This document shows, piece by piece, positions 25,424 through 32,940 of a stretch of DNA of 64,000 nucleotides. The translations under genes were made by a program, and so were the position numbers. Location: assembly GCF_024330105.1 (NCBI RefSeq), contig NZ_JANDHW010000001.1:62001-126000 (forward strand), in the 5' to 3' direction. The DNA comes from Coprobacter tertius (GTDB taxonomy: Bacteria > Bacteroidota > Bacteroidia > Bacteroidales > Coprobacteraceae). The notes beneath the pieces were generated by a model. The model was given only the letters and a program-made list of their open reading frames with translations, did not search any database and had not been told where the DNA came from. Every line of letters starts with the position of its first letter. Positions within the stretch are counted from its first letter, which is position 1.

Positions 25424-27745
25424 ATGAAACGTTTCTTTTCCATACTGTTTTTTCTCATACCCGTATTTTCCATTTGGGCACAAAATGCCGTGGGAGAGTG
25501 GAGACTGTATCCTACTTATTATACCCCTACCAAAATCGTAGTGACCCCCCATTATAACTACATATTAGCAGACAGTAGCTTTCTATTCTCTTACGATAAA
25601 GATTATGACGAACTCAGGGAACTAAGCAAACAGAATATTCTCAGTGATAATGTCGTAAATAACATGGCGTATAATAACGAAACAGGGTTACTTGTCATAA
25701 CTTATTCAAATGGAAATATCGATTTGTATATAGATAACAGAACTTACAATATTCCTTATATTAAAAATACGTCTTTAAAATCGAAAACAATTAATAATAT
25801 TTCTTTTTACGGAGATCATATTTATTTAGCTACCGATTATGGAATTACAGTCATCGACTCTAAAAAGAAAGAAATAAAAGATACGTATAAATTCGATAAA
25901 AGAATTTTATCTACGTGCATATTCAACGGTAATTTAATGGTCGGTACAGAAGAAGAAACTTTTGCAGGGAAACTTACCGATAATCTTCTCGAAAACAGTA
26001 ATTTCAAATTTTATACCGACGTCAAACCCAAATATATGATATCGAATGAAAAACGTATTATTTTTCTCGATATTTATAATTTGATACATTCCTATGATTC
26101 GGAAAACAACTATTCCTTTTTGGAAAGCGCAAGAGGAACAAAAAAGATATTTCCTTATAAAAAAGGCTTTATAGCCTCTAACGATGAAGGTTTTAAAATT
26201 TATGACGAAAATAATAATCTTACGTATACGGTAAATTACGACGATTATGAAATATTGAAAGGAAATAAAATATTCGATATTTTCATGACCGATAATAAAC
26301 TTACCGCATTAAATGAAAAAGGAATTTACAGTTATACTTTTAAAAACAACGAATTTACATTAGAAAAAAAGATCGATCTTTCCAATAATTCCATCGTCAC
26401 AAAACCTTTTAATCTTTTAGTAAATAACGGTAAATTATATGTAAACAGTTATGGAGTAAACTATATGAATACCGTCCAACGAATAAATGGAAACATATCT
26501 ATTCTCGAAAATGGAAAATGGACGAATATAGATGCAAGAAACGTTCCTGTATTTATTAAAACAGACGAAACATTTTGTACTTTATCCAATATTGCGGTAG
26601 ATCCCGACAATGATAATATTTTCTATGTAGGTACTTGGCTCGAAGGACTCTATAAATTCAACAACAATGAAGTAGAAACAACTTATAATGCCACCAACAG
26701 CCCCATACAACAAAAAAACAACCATTGGCAAACAAATGTAGGAGGAGTAACTTTCGATAAAAATAAAAATTTATGGATGAGTAATTTCGCTGAAAATTCG
26801 AGTTTACTCGTACTCAAAAAAGACGGTACATGGGTTAAGCTGGTTTACAATGATATAAAAGATCAGCAATATATGAACACGATTTTCATTCCCGAAAAAT
26901 CAAAGACAAAATGGATTATAAGCAACCGGGATGTCAACATATCTTACAGAGATAAAATTATGGCTTTAAACGATAACGGCACTCTCGAAAATAATAACGA
27001 TGACATAACCCGTACTTTCACCTCTTTTACCGATCAGGATGGCAAGCAAATCGAAAATCCCAATATTATATGTATTACTGAAGATAAAGACGGTAAATTA
27101 TGGATAGGAACAGATCAGGGACCTATCGTAATTAATAATCCCGATAATTTCAACAGTTCCGATTTTCATTGTAACCGGGTTAAAATAGCCAGAAACGACG
27201 GAACAAATGATGCAGACTTATTACTCTCTAACGATTATATACATCGTATCGCCATCGACGGCGGAAATCGTAAATGGATAGCTACTGCATCATCAGGCGT
27301 CTATCTTCTTAGCGAAGACGGTACCGAAACCATTCAACATTTTACGACGCAAAACAGTCCGTTACCCTCTAATACAGTATATAACATAGCGATCGATCCG
27401 AATAGCGGAGAAGTATACTTTGCCACTACCGAAGGTTTGGCCATGTATCGTTCCGATGCAATCGAACCTAAAGAAGATTTTTCAAATGTATATGCATTTC
27501 CAAATCCTGTAAGACCAGACTTTACCGGATGGATTACAATTACCGGACTACAGGAAAAATCGCTGGTAAAAATTACCGATGTTTCAGGCAACCTTATTTA
27601 TCAAAATTACTCTGAAGGAGGACAACTTGCCTGGAATGGAAGAACTCCGGACGGAAACCGAGTAAAAACAGGAATTTATCTTGTTTTTGCAGCAAACAAA
27701 GAAGGAAAACAGGGTGTTGTAACCAAAATTATGGTGGTAAACTAA
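25424..27745 (+). CDS. porZ: PorZ-like beta-propeller protein of the type IX secretion system
   Basis: PorZ of Porphyromonas is a 776-residue surface component of the T9SS attachment complex that binds anionic lipopolysaccharide. This 773-residue protein shows the same plan: signal peptide MKRFFSILFFLIPVFSIWAQ, two consecutive beta-propellers with PorZ-like opening (VGEWRLYPTYYTPTKI, then YILADSSFLFSYD), repeats such as WIGTDQGPIVINNPDNF and WIATASSGVYLL, and a C-terminal sorting-type beta-sandwich beginning near VYAFPNPVRPDFTG (about 690) and ending GIYLVFAANKEGKQGVVTKIMVVN. The call is by length, layout and domain; individual PorZ residues were not compared. It is flanked by rdgB and a DUF4251-like gene, far from any other T9SS gene in the window. 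Confidence 0.8.
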   Translation: MKRFFSILFFLIPVFSIWAQNAVGEWRLYPTYYTPTKIVVTPHYNYILADSSFLFSYDKDYDELRELSKQNILSDNVVNNMAYNNETGLLVITYSNGNIDLYIDNRTYNIPYIKNTSLKSKTINNISFYGDHIYLATDYGITVIDSKKKEIKDTYKFDKRILSTCIFNGNLMVGTEEETFAGKLTDNLLENSNFKFYTDVKPKYMISNEKRIIFLDIYNLIHSYDSENNYSFLESARGTKKIFPYKKGFIASNDEGFKIYDENNNLTYTVNYDDYEILKGNKIFDIFMTDNKLTALNEKGIYSYTFKNNEFTLEKKIDLSNNSIVTKPFNLLVNNGKLYVNSYGVNYMNTVQRINGNISILENGKWTNIDARNVPVFIKTDETFCTLSNIAVDPDNDNIFYVGTWLEGLYKFNNNEVETTYNATNSPIQQKNNHWQTNVGGVTFDKNKNLWMSNFAENSSLLVLKKDGTWVKLVYNDIKDQQYMNTIFIPEKSKTKWIISNRDVNISYRDKIMALNDNGTLENNNDDITRTFTSFTDQDGKQIENPNIICITEDKDGKLWIGTDQGPIVINNPDNFNSSDFHCNRVKIARNDGTNDADLLLSNDYIHRIAIDGGNRKWIATASSGVYLLSEDGTETIQHFTTQNSPLPSNTVYNIAIDPNSGEVYFATTEGLAMYRSDAIEPKEDFSNVYAFPNPVRPDFTGWITITGLQEKSLVKITDVSGNLIYQNYSEGGQLAWNGRTPDGNRVKTGIYLVFAANKEGKQGVVTKIMVVN

Positions 27746-27758
27746 ATACTTTACATAT

Positions 27759-28244
27759 ATGAAAAAGATACTTTTATATTCGATCCTTTTTCAACTGATT
27801 ATAGGCCTGTCTTTTCCCATAGCGGCACAAGATAAAGAAAACAATACTCCCGAAGAAGAGATTATAAGAAAATCGGTAGAAAATAAAAAATTCAATATTG
27901 CGGTAGATTTTGCCATGCCGGCAAGTATGCCTTCACGCTATTTGACGGGAAATTATTCTTTAATTGTAAATAACGATTCGGTTACAATAGACCTTCCTTA
28001 TTTCGGAGTCGCCTATTCTATGCCTTATGGTGCCGACGGTAGTTTAAAATACAAAGGTCTTTACGAAAACTACAAATCGAAATACAATAAAAAAAAGAAA
28101 CAATTTACCCTTAATTTCATTATAAGAAAACCAGAAGACAGTTATGTCATAACTATAAATATTTGGCTCAACGGAAAAACTGATATTCATATAAGACCTA
28201 ACAACAAACAATCCATATCTTTTACCGGGGAACTGAAAAACTGA
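27759..28244 (+). CDS. DUF4251-like secreted or periplasmic protein
   Basis: A 161-residue protein with signal peptide MKKILLYSILFQLIIGLSFPIAAQ, a charged linker, then a compact beta region with the family-like pattern FAMPASMPSRYLTGNYSLIV, DSVTIDLPYFGVAYSMPYG and FTGELKN. These features resemble DUF4251, a family of Bacteroidetes proteins of about 150-180 residues with no known function. No lipobox is seen, so release into the periplasm is likely. It is 13 bases after porZ and may share its transcript, which could link it to envelope or secretion, but that is inference. Confidence 0.75.
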   Translation: MKKILLYSILFQLIIGLSFPIAAQDKENNTPEEEIIRKSVENKKFNIAVDFAMPASMPSRYLTGNYSLIVNNDSVTIDLPYFGVAYSMPYGADGSLKYKGLYENYKSKYNKKKKQFTLNFIIRKPEDSYVITINIWLNGKTDIHIRPNNKQSISFTGELKN

Positions 28245-28269
28245 TAAGTTATACTTCAATATACATCAA

Positions 28270-28310
28270 AAGGGGAATAAAAGAGTTTTTAAGCGACTTT
28301 TATTCCCCTT
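28270..28310. terminator. bidirectional terminator between DUF4251 and nadA
   Basis: Perfect 14-bp stem AAGGGGAATAAAAG / CTTTTATTCCCCTT with a 13-base loop, between convergent genes ending at 28244 and 28334. Confidence 0.85.
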
Positions 28311-28333
28311 GTATATAATTTATCGTTTTTAAA

Positions 28334-29323
28334 TTATAAGCCCAAACGAGCCGAAATATCGAGCATTCTGCGGATCGGTAACAAAGCTCTCTCTGCAATC
28401 TCCTTTTCTACATTAATTTCAGGCAATTCATATTTCAAACTCAAATATAGTTTTTCAAGCGTATTCAAACGCATAAAATTACACTCGTTACAAGCGCATG
28501 TACTGTCTTCCGGTGGTGCCGGAATAAATACTTTATTGGGATTTTGTTTTTGCATTTCATGTAATATGCCCGATTCGGTAGCGACTATAAAACAATCAGC
28601 TTCTGATTGTGAAGCAAATTTCAATAAAGCCGCAGTAGATCCTATTTTATCCGCCAGCATCAATATAGTTTTTCTGCATTCGGGATGTGCCAGTAACAAA
28701 GCCCCAGGATGTTCATCTTTCAGATCGACGATTTTCTGTAAAGAAAATTGTTCATGTACATGACAAGCTCCATCCCATAACATCATATTTCTACCGGTAA
28801 TACTATTGATGTAATTTCCGAGGTTACGATCCGGACCGAAAATAATCTTTTCGTTTTCCGGAAAACTTTCTACAATCTGACGAGCATTCGAAGAAGTAAC
28901 GACTACATCGGTTACCGCTTTTACTGCAGCACTCGTATTCACATAAGAAATTACCGTATAATCCGGGTGATCGGCTACGAAACGCGAAAAAGCACCAGCT
29001 TCACAACTATCGGCCAGCGAACAGCCGGCATTCAGGTCGGGAACGATCACTTTTTTATCAGGGCACAATATTTTTGCTGTTTCTCCCATAAAATGGACAC
29101 CGCACATAACCAATATACGAGCATCGGTTTTTGCAGCCCATTGAGCCAGTGCCAGACTGTCTCCTACAAAATCGGCGATATCTTGCAATTCACCGTTTTG
29201 ATAATAATGAGCTAATATGACTGCATTTTTTTCTTTTCGCAATCGGTTTATTTCTTTCTTAAGGTCGATACCTTTTTCTATCGGTACATCGACGTATCCT
29301 TTCGAGATATTCACAGCATTCAT
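28334..29323 (-). CDS. nadA: quinolinate synthase A
   Basis: Iron-sulfur enzyme that condenses iminoaspartate with dihydroxyacetone phosphate to quinolinate in de novo NAD synthesis. The 329-residue length fits. Landmarks: AVILAHYYQNGELQDIADFVGDSLALAQ (about residues 34-61), ARILVMCGVHFMGETAKIL (about 68-86; first cluster Cys), NAGCSLADSC, YVNTSAAVKA, IIFGPDRNLGNY, HPECRKTILMLAD (second cluster region) and CACNECNFMRLNTLEKLY (third cluster Cys). Its partner nadB is about 9 kb away at 38528-40099 on the other strand, beyond the candidate origin, so the pair is split in this genome. Confidence 0.96.
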   Translation of the reverse strand: MNAVNISKGYVDVPIEKGIDLKKEINRLRKEKNAVILAHYYQNGELQDIADFVGDSLALAQWAAKTDARILVMCGVHFMGETAKILCPDKKVIVPDLNAGCSLADSCEAGAFSRFVADHPDYTVISYVNTSAAVKAVTDVVVTSSNARQIVESFPENEKIIFGPDRNLGNYINSITGRNMMLWDGACHVHEQFSLQKIVDLKDEHPGALLLAHPECRKTILMLADKIGSTAALLKFASQSEADCFIVATESGILHEMQKQNPNKVFIPAPPEDSTCACNECNFMRLNTLEKLYLSLKYELPEINVEKEIAERALLPIRRMLDISARLGL

Positions 29324-29808
29324 TTATTATTCTTTATTTCCTTTTTAATTAAAAATAAATTTAATAACAACAATAATGACTGTTGAAAGTATTTAAATCT
29401 TTCGGTCTCTTTTCTTGCTTTTAAAGTTATTAATAAAGAGCCTTGCATTATGAGTTATATATAAACAATAGTAATACTTTATAATAAAGCATTTACAGAT
29501 GTTATCTACATATTGTTTATAATGTGCAAAGTTAAAAACTTTCTCATATTAAGTATCTTGATAACTCTTTATTTTGACGTTTATAACTCATGAAATACTT
29601 TTTTAAGTTATCGCATGAAAAGAAAAAATACTTTATCATATATTCGAATATTTTGATATAGCATTTTTATTTCTCTAAAATTTATCAGGAAGTTATACAG
29701 TTTTATTTACTATTTATAAGAAGTTGTCAACAGTTTATTCATACTCTTTTATTTTGTATCTTTGGTGCCTGAATAAAAGATATATACTTTCTTTAAACTA
29801 AGGTAGAA
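29324..29808. other. AT-rich intergenic region, left part of the candidate replication origin
   Basis: 485 bases with no reading frame. It contains DnaA-box-like 9-mers: TTATCTACA (29502-29510), TGTTTATAA (29514-29522, reverse of TTATAAACA) and TTGTCAACA (29724-29732), plus repeated ATAACTC-type words (29453, 29561, 29583). TTGATAACTC at 29558-29567 recurs exactly at 31127-31136. nadA and the SpoU gene point away from it. Confidence 0.45.
29757..29764 (+). promoter_or_regulatory. -7 element of the SpoU methyltransferase promoter
   Basis: TATCTTTG, 45 bases before the ATG at 29809. A weak -33 candidate (TTTA at 29734-29737) lies 19 bases upstream. Confidence 0.5.
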
Positions 29809-30336
29809 ATGGAGAAAAAAACAATTTTTGATCTGAAAAGAATTTCCCCTGAAGAATTTAAAAGAGTTGATAAAATACCTCTTATCGTGATTTTAGATAA
29901 TATTAGAAGTTTAAATAATGTAGGGTCGGTATTTCGTACAGGAGATGCTTTTAGAATAGAGAAAGTTATATTATGCGGAATTACGGCAGTTCCTCCTCAT
30001 CCCGAAATACATAAGACGGCATTGGGAGCAGAAGATAGTGTAATGTGGCACTATGAAGAGAATACCTGTAAAGCTGTTGATGATTTGCAGGAAAAGGGAT
30101 ATGTGGTTTATGCCATAGAGCAGGTAGAAAACAGTATTTTATTAAATGATTTGTCTTTAGACAAAAAGAAAAAATATGCTGTCGTATTAGGTAATGAAGT
30201 AAAAGGAGTACAACAGAAAGTAGTAGATATATGCGATCAGAGTATTGAAATACCGCAATACGGAACCAAACATTCGTTGAATGTGTCGGTGACGGCCGGA
30301 TTGGTAATTTGGGATTTTTTTAAACAATTGGGATAA
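29809..30336 (+). CDS. TrmH/SpoU-family RNA 2'-O-ribose methyltransferase
   Basis: A 175-residue SPOUT-fold methyltransferase. The three family motifs are present: LDNIRSLNNVGSVFRTGDAF (about residues 29-48, motif 1), VVLGNEVKGV (about 126-135, motif 2) and IPQYGTKHSLNVSVTAGLVIWDF (about 148-170, motif 3, with the knotted SAM site). It lacks the N-terminal substrate-binding domain of RlmB, so the target (tRNA or rRNA) is uncertain. It lies at the right of the AT-rich block at 29324-29808 and ends 8 bases before the convergent DUF4294-like gene. Confidence 0.92.
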   Translation: MEKKTIFDLKRISPEEFKRVDKIPLIVILDNIRSLNNVGSVFRTGDAFRIEKVILCGITAVPPHPEIHKTALGAEDSVMWHYEENTCKAVDDLQEKGYVVYAIEQVENSILLNDLSLDKKKKYAVVLGNEVKGVQQKVVDICDQSIEIPQYGTKHSLNVSVTAGLVIWDFFKQLG

Positions 30337-30343
30337 GCATTGT

Positions 30344-30949
30344 TTATAACTGTCCCGATTCTACCAATATACAAATACGCTCAAGCATGGCATCTTTATT
30401 TTCAGGTTCCCATTCTGATTTCAGGCTAACACCGAAAACAGCTCCGAAAGTTTGCCAAAAACCGGCTCTGAATCCTCCTAAAAAGGCTTTTATTAAATCA
30501 TAAGAAGATTGGTTACATTCTCTGTCTATTAATTTAATCAATAATTTTCCTTGTCGGTACGACATTTGTTTTAATACGGGTTTGTATTGTTTAAAAAGAT
30601 CTTTTTCCATTTTTTTTAAATGAGCTTCCCGTTCTTTTTGCGTAGGCAGAGTTTGTATATATTCATACGTTTCTATTAAAGCCGCATGTACGAGTTTGGC
30701 GTAAGGTAATGTTTTTTTTACATCTCTTACGGTTCTCCAGTAATATTCTTCTTCTTTTTTATTTTTAAATTTCATCGGAGGAAAACAATATATAGGTTTC
30801 ATATCTATTACCCATATAGTATCGCCGTTTCCCTGTATAAGATGATAGGAACGGGAATATGCACCGAATCCATATTGTGCTTTCGACTCCTGTGAATATA
30901 AAATACAGAATAAGAAAAGACTATATATTATGAAGATATATTTTTTCAT
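30344..30949 (-). CDS. DUF4294-like exported protein
   Basis: The frame extends to 30997, but the ATG at 30949 gives a clear signal peptide (MKKYIFIIYSLFLFCILYSQESKAQ) and is preferred. The mature part contains DTIWVIDMKPIYCFPPMKFKNKKEEEYYWRTVRDVKKTLPYAKL and a long helical stretch ending in GKLLIKLIDRECNQSSYDLIKAFLGGFRAGFWQ, which resembles DUF4294, a Bacteroidetes family without known function. The single conserved-looking Cys and Gln/Asn-rich end are not assignable to a reaction. It sits between the two AT-rich blocks of the candidate origin, convergent with the SpoU gene. Confidence 0.8.
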   Translation of the reverse strand: MKKYIFIIYSLFLFCILYSQESKAQYGFGAYSRSYHLIQGNGDTIWVIDMKPIYCFPPMKFKNKKEEEYYWRTVRDVKKTLPYAKLVHAALIETYEYIQTLPTQKEREAHLKKMEKDLFKQYKPVLKQMSYRQGKLLIKLIDRECNQSSYDLIKAFLGGFRAGFWQTFGAVFGVSLKSEWEPENKDAMLERICILVESGQL

Positions 30950-31336
30950 TCTATGCAAAATTAGTGTATTCGACTTATTATATAGGGTTTTTTGCATTAT
31001 TTATTATTATCGCATACATTATGCTTATTTTAGAGTATATAAGTTGTTTATAATCATTTGACATTATATTTAATAATATATATAAATATTTTATTTACAG
31101 ATATTTATTATTTTATATATCTATTGTTGATAACTCCATTTTTCTAATTTTTTATTTATGTTGATAATTTAATTGTAAGTTGTTTATAATGGGTTTATTA
31201 TATAAAATAAATAACTAGTTTACAAATAAATAAGTTGTTTATCAACAAATTGATAATGTCGCTTGTTGCTTAATTTATATGTTTTCATACGATCTTTTGT
31301 TTATGAAAGATTAATTTTGTACACGATAAAATTAAG
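30950..31336. other. AT-rich intergenic region with an iteron-like cluster, right part of the candidate origin
   Basis: 387 bases of very AT-rich DNA. Five DnaA-box-like 9-mers lie within about 200 bases: TGTTTATAA (31045-31053), TGTTGATAA (31125-31133 and 31159-31167), TGTTTATAA (31181-31189) and TTATCAACA (31239-31247). All are variants of TTAT(A/C)AACA read on one strand or the other. The 11-mer AAGTTGTTTAT occurs three times, at 31041, 31177 and 31232. A TAATTTTG element at 31312-31319 could be the -7 region of the radical SAM gene. Confidence 0.55.
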
Positions 31337-32119
31337 ATGCAAATGGCAACAATATTATTTGATAAAATAGTTTTCGGGCCTATACACAGTCGTAGATTAG
31401 GTATATCTTTAGGTATAAATTTATTGCCGATAGACGGTAAATGGTGTTCGTTCGATTGTATATATTGTGAGTGTGGATATAATGTTCAGGGAAAAGGTAG
31501 TGGATTACCTCAGCGGAAAGAAGTATACGAAGCTCTTGAAGAAAGATTGAAAAAAATGCATATCGATAATGAAAAACTCGATGTAATAACTTTTGCCGGA
31601 AATGGCGAACCCACCCTTCATCCTCATTTTGCCGAAATTATAGATGATACGATCGAATTACGGAATAAATATTATCCTTCTGCCCGGGTAAGCGTATTGT
31701 CTAATGCAACGCGAATAGATAATAAAGCGGTTTTCGATGCTTTAAATAAAATAGATAATAATATTCTTAAGCTCGATTCGGTTTATGTCGATACGGTACG
31801 TGCGATAGATGTACCTAATTCTCCTGATTTTTCTGTGGATAAGTTGGTGGATAACTTGAAAAAGTTTAACGGTAATCTGATCGTACAGACGATGTTTGTA
31901 AGGGGAGAACATAATGGAAAAGTAGTCGACAATACGACTGAAAAAGAAGTTTCAGGTTGGTTAAACGCACTTAGGGAAATAGCACCGAAACAAGTTATGA
32001 TTTATACCATCGATCGGGAAACTCCGGAAAAAAGTTTAGAGAAAGTATCGCTTGACGAATTGAATTCAATAGCTGAAAGAGTAAAAAAACTAGGATTTGA
32101 AGTATCGGTCGCCGGATAA
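31337..32119 (+). CDS. radical SAM protein
   Basis: A 260-residue radical SAM enzyme: the [4Fe-4S] motif CxxxCxxC is CSFDCIYC (about residues 37-44), after the segment FGPIHSRRLGISLGINLLP. GNGEPTLHPHF (about 96-106) is the SAM-binding GGE-type segment, and SVLSNATRID, VYVDTVRAIDVPNSPDF and IVQTMFVRG continue the barrel. The pattern resembles small radical SAM enzymes of the kind that precede tRNA or cofactor maturation, but the reaction is not assigned. Start at 31337 is accepted; ATG at 31343 (MATILFD) is equally possible. It lies alone to the right of the AT-rich block. Confidence 0.85.
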   Translation: MQMATILFDKIVFGPIHSRRLGISLGINLLPIDGKWCSFDCIYCECGYNVQGKGSGLPQRKEVYEALEERLKKMHIDNEKLDVITFAGNGEPTLHPHFAEIIDDTIELRNKYYPSARVSVLSNATRIDNKAVFDALNKIDNNILKLDSVYVDTVRAIDVPNSPDFSVDKLVDNLKKFNGNLIVQTMFVRGEHNGKVVDNTTEKEVSGWLNALREIAPKQVMIYTIDRETPEKSLEKVSLDELNSIAERVKKLGFEVSVAG

Positions 32120-32616
32120 AAATAAATTTGATATATATAAATAGAGGAGTTCGCTTCATACTTCAAATAAGATTTTTAAGTTGCTTATTTAGCATATTGA
32201 CGATAGATTATTGTATTAAATTATAAAATCTATAATTAGGTTTGTGATGAAATTTTTATTTTTAAATTACTGTAAAAATCGACGTAGTTTTTTATTACTC
32301 TATAATTCATATGAATTTGATATAAAACAATATTTTTTTAATATATTCTCTATATTCAATAGTTATATTTCTTAAACTTTATAAAACAGCTGATTCGATG
32401 AGTTTATGACCTTATTTTTTACTTTTATTTTTTGATAATAATAATGGGTCTGAGAGAATAATACCTTTTTCTGTTTATTAATGACTGTAAAAATATTGTT
32501 TTTGTAATTATCATTCGACTAATATAAAAGATAATTAAAATTTTTAGGTATTAAATTAAAAAGTGATATTTCAATTACGTAAATATTTTTTGTATGAAAA
32601 GTAAAAATGCGTTTAT

Positions 32617-32678
32617 AGCGTCAAAAACGTATATTCTTTGTTTTTCAAGCGTCAAAAACGTATATTCTTTGTTTTTCA
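32617..32678. repeat. exact tandem duplication of a 31-base unit
   Basis: Units 32617-32647 and 32648-32678 are identical. Each begins AGCGTCAAAAACG and ends TTTTTCA. There are only two copies without spacer, so it is not a CRISPR array. Confidence 0.95.
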
Positions 32679-32846
32679 TAGGTATTTTATTACCTAATTA
32701 ATAGATTCTTTTTCTTGATATTTTATTTCAAAATGTTACTTAGTTCTTCTTCTATATTACATTATTTTGATTCTAATGATTTATATACATCAAAATGTAA
32801 TAAATTTTAAATATATCGATGTATTAATAATAATTGTTATCAAAAA

Positions 32847-32876
32847 TTTGATTATATTCATAGTTATATATCTTTG
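32847..32876 (+). promoter_or_regulatory. Bacteroidetes-type promoter of the first SusC/SusD operon
   Basis: TTTG at 32847-32850, 18 bases, TATCTTTG at 32869-32876. The ATG of susC follows 64 bases after the -7 element. Confidence 0.7.
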
Positions 32877-32940
32877 CAAAATATTTATTAATAAATAATA
32901 GCTAAAATTTTAAGTACTTGATTAATTAAACCGAGATTTT

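Larger units (their letters stand above)
32120..32940. other. long AT-rich intergenic region upstream of the first SusC gene
   Basis: 821 bases with no credible gene. It holds a tandem duplication (32617-32678) and the promoter of the SusC gene (32847-32876). No other structure was recognised. Confidence 0.6.

Noticed and set aside
29324-29808. Clean promoter for nadA
   Set aside because: A minus-strand -7-like element (CAAAGTTA at 29527-29534) exists, but no -33 element at the right distance was found, and it is 200 bases from the start.
32617-32678. Possible CRISPR repeat
   Set aside because: Only two units, directly adjacent with no spacer; it is a tandem duplication.
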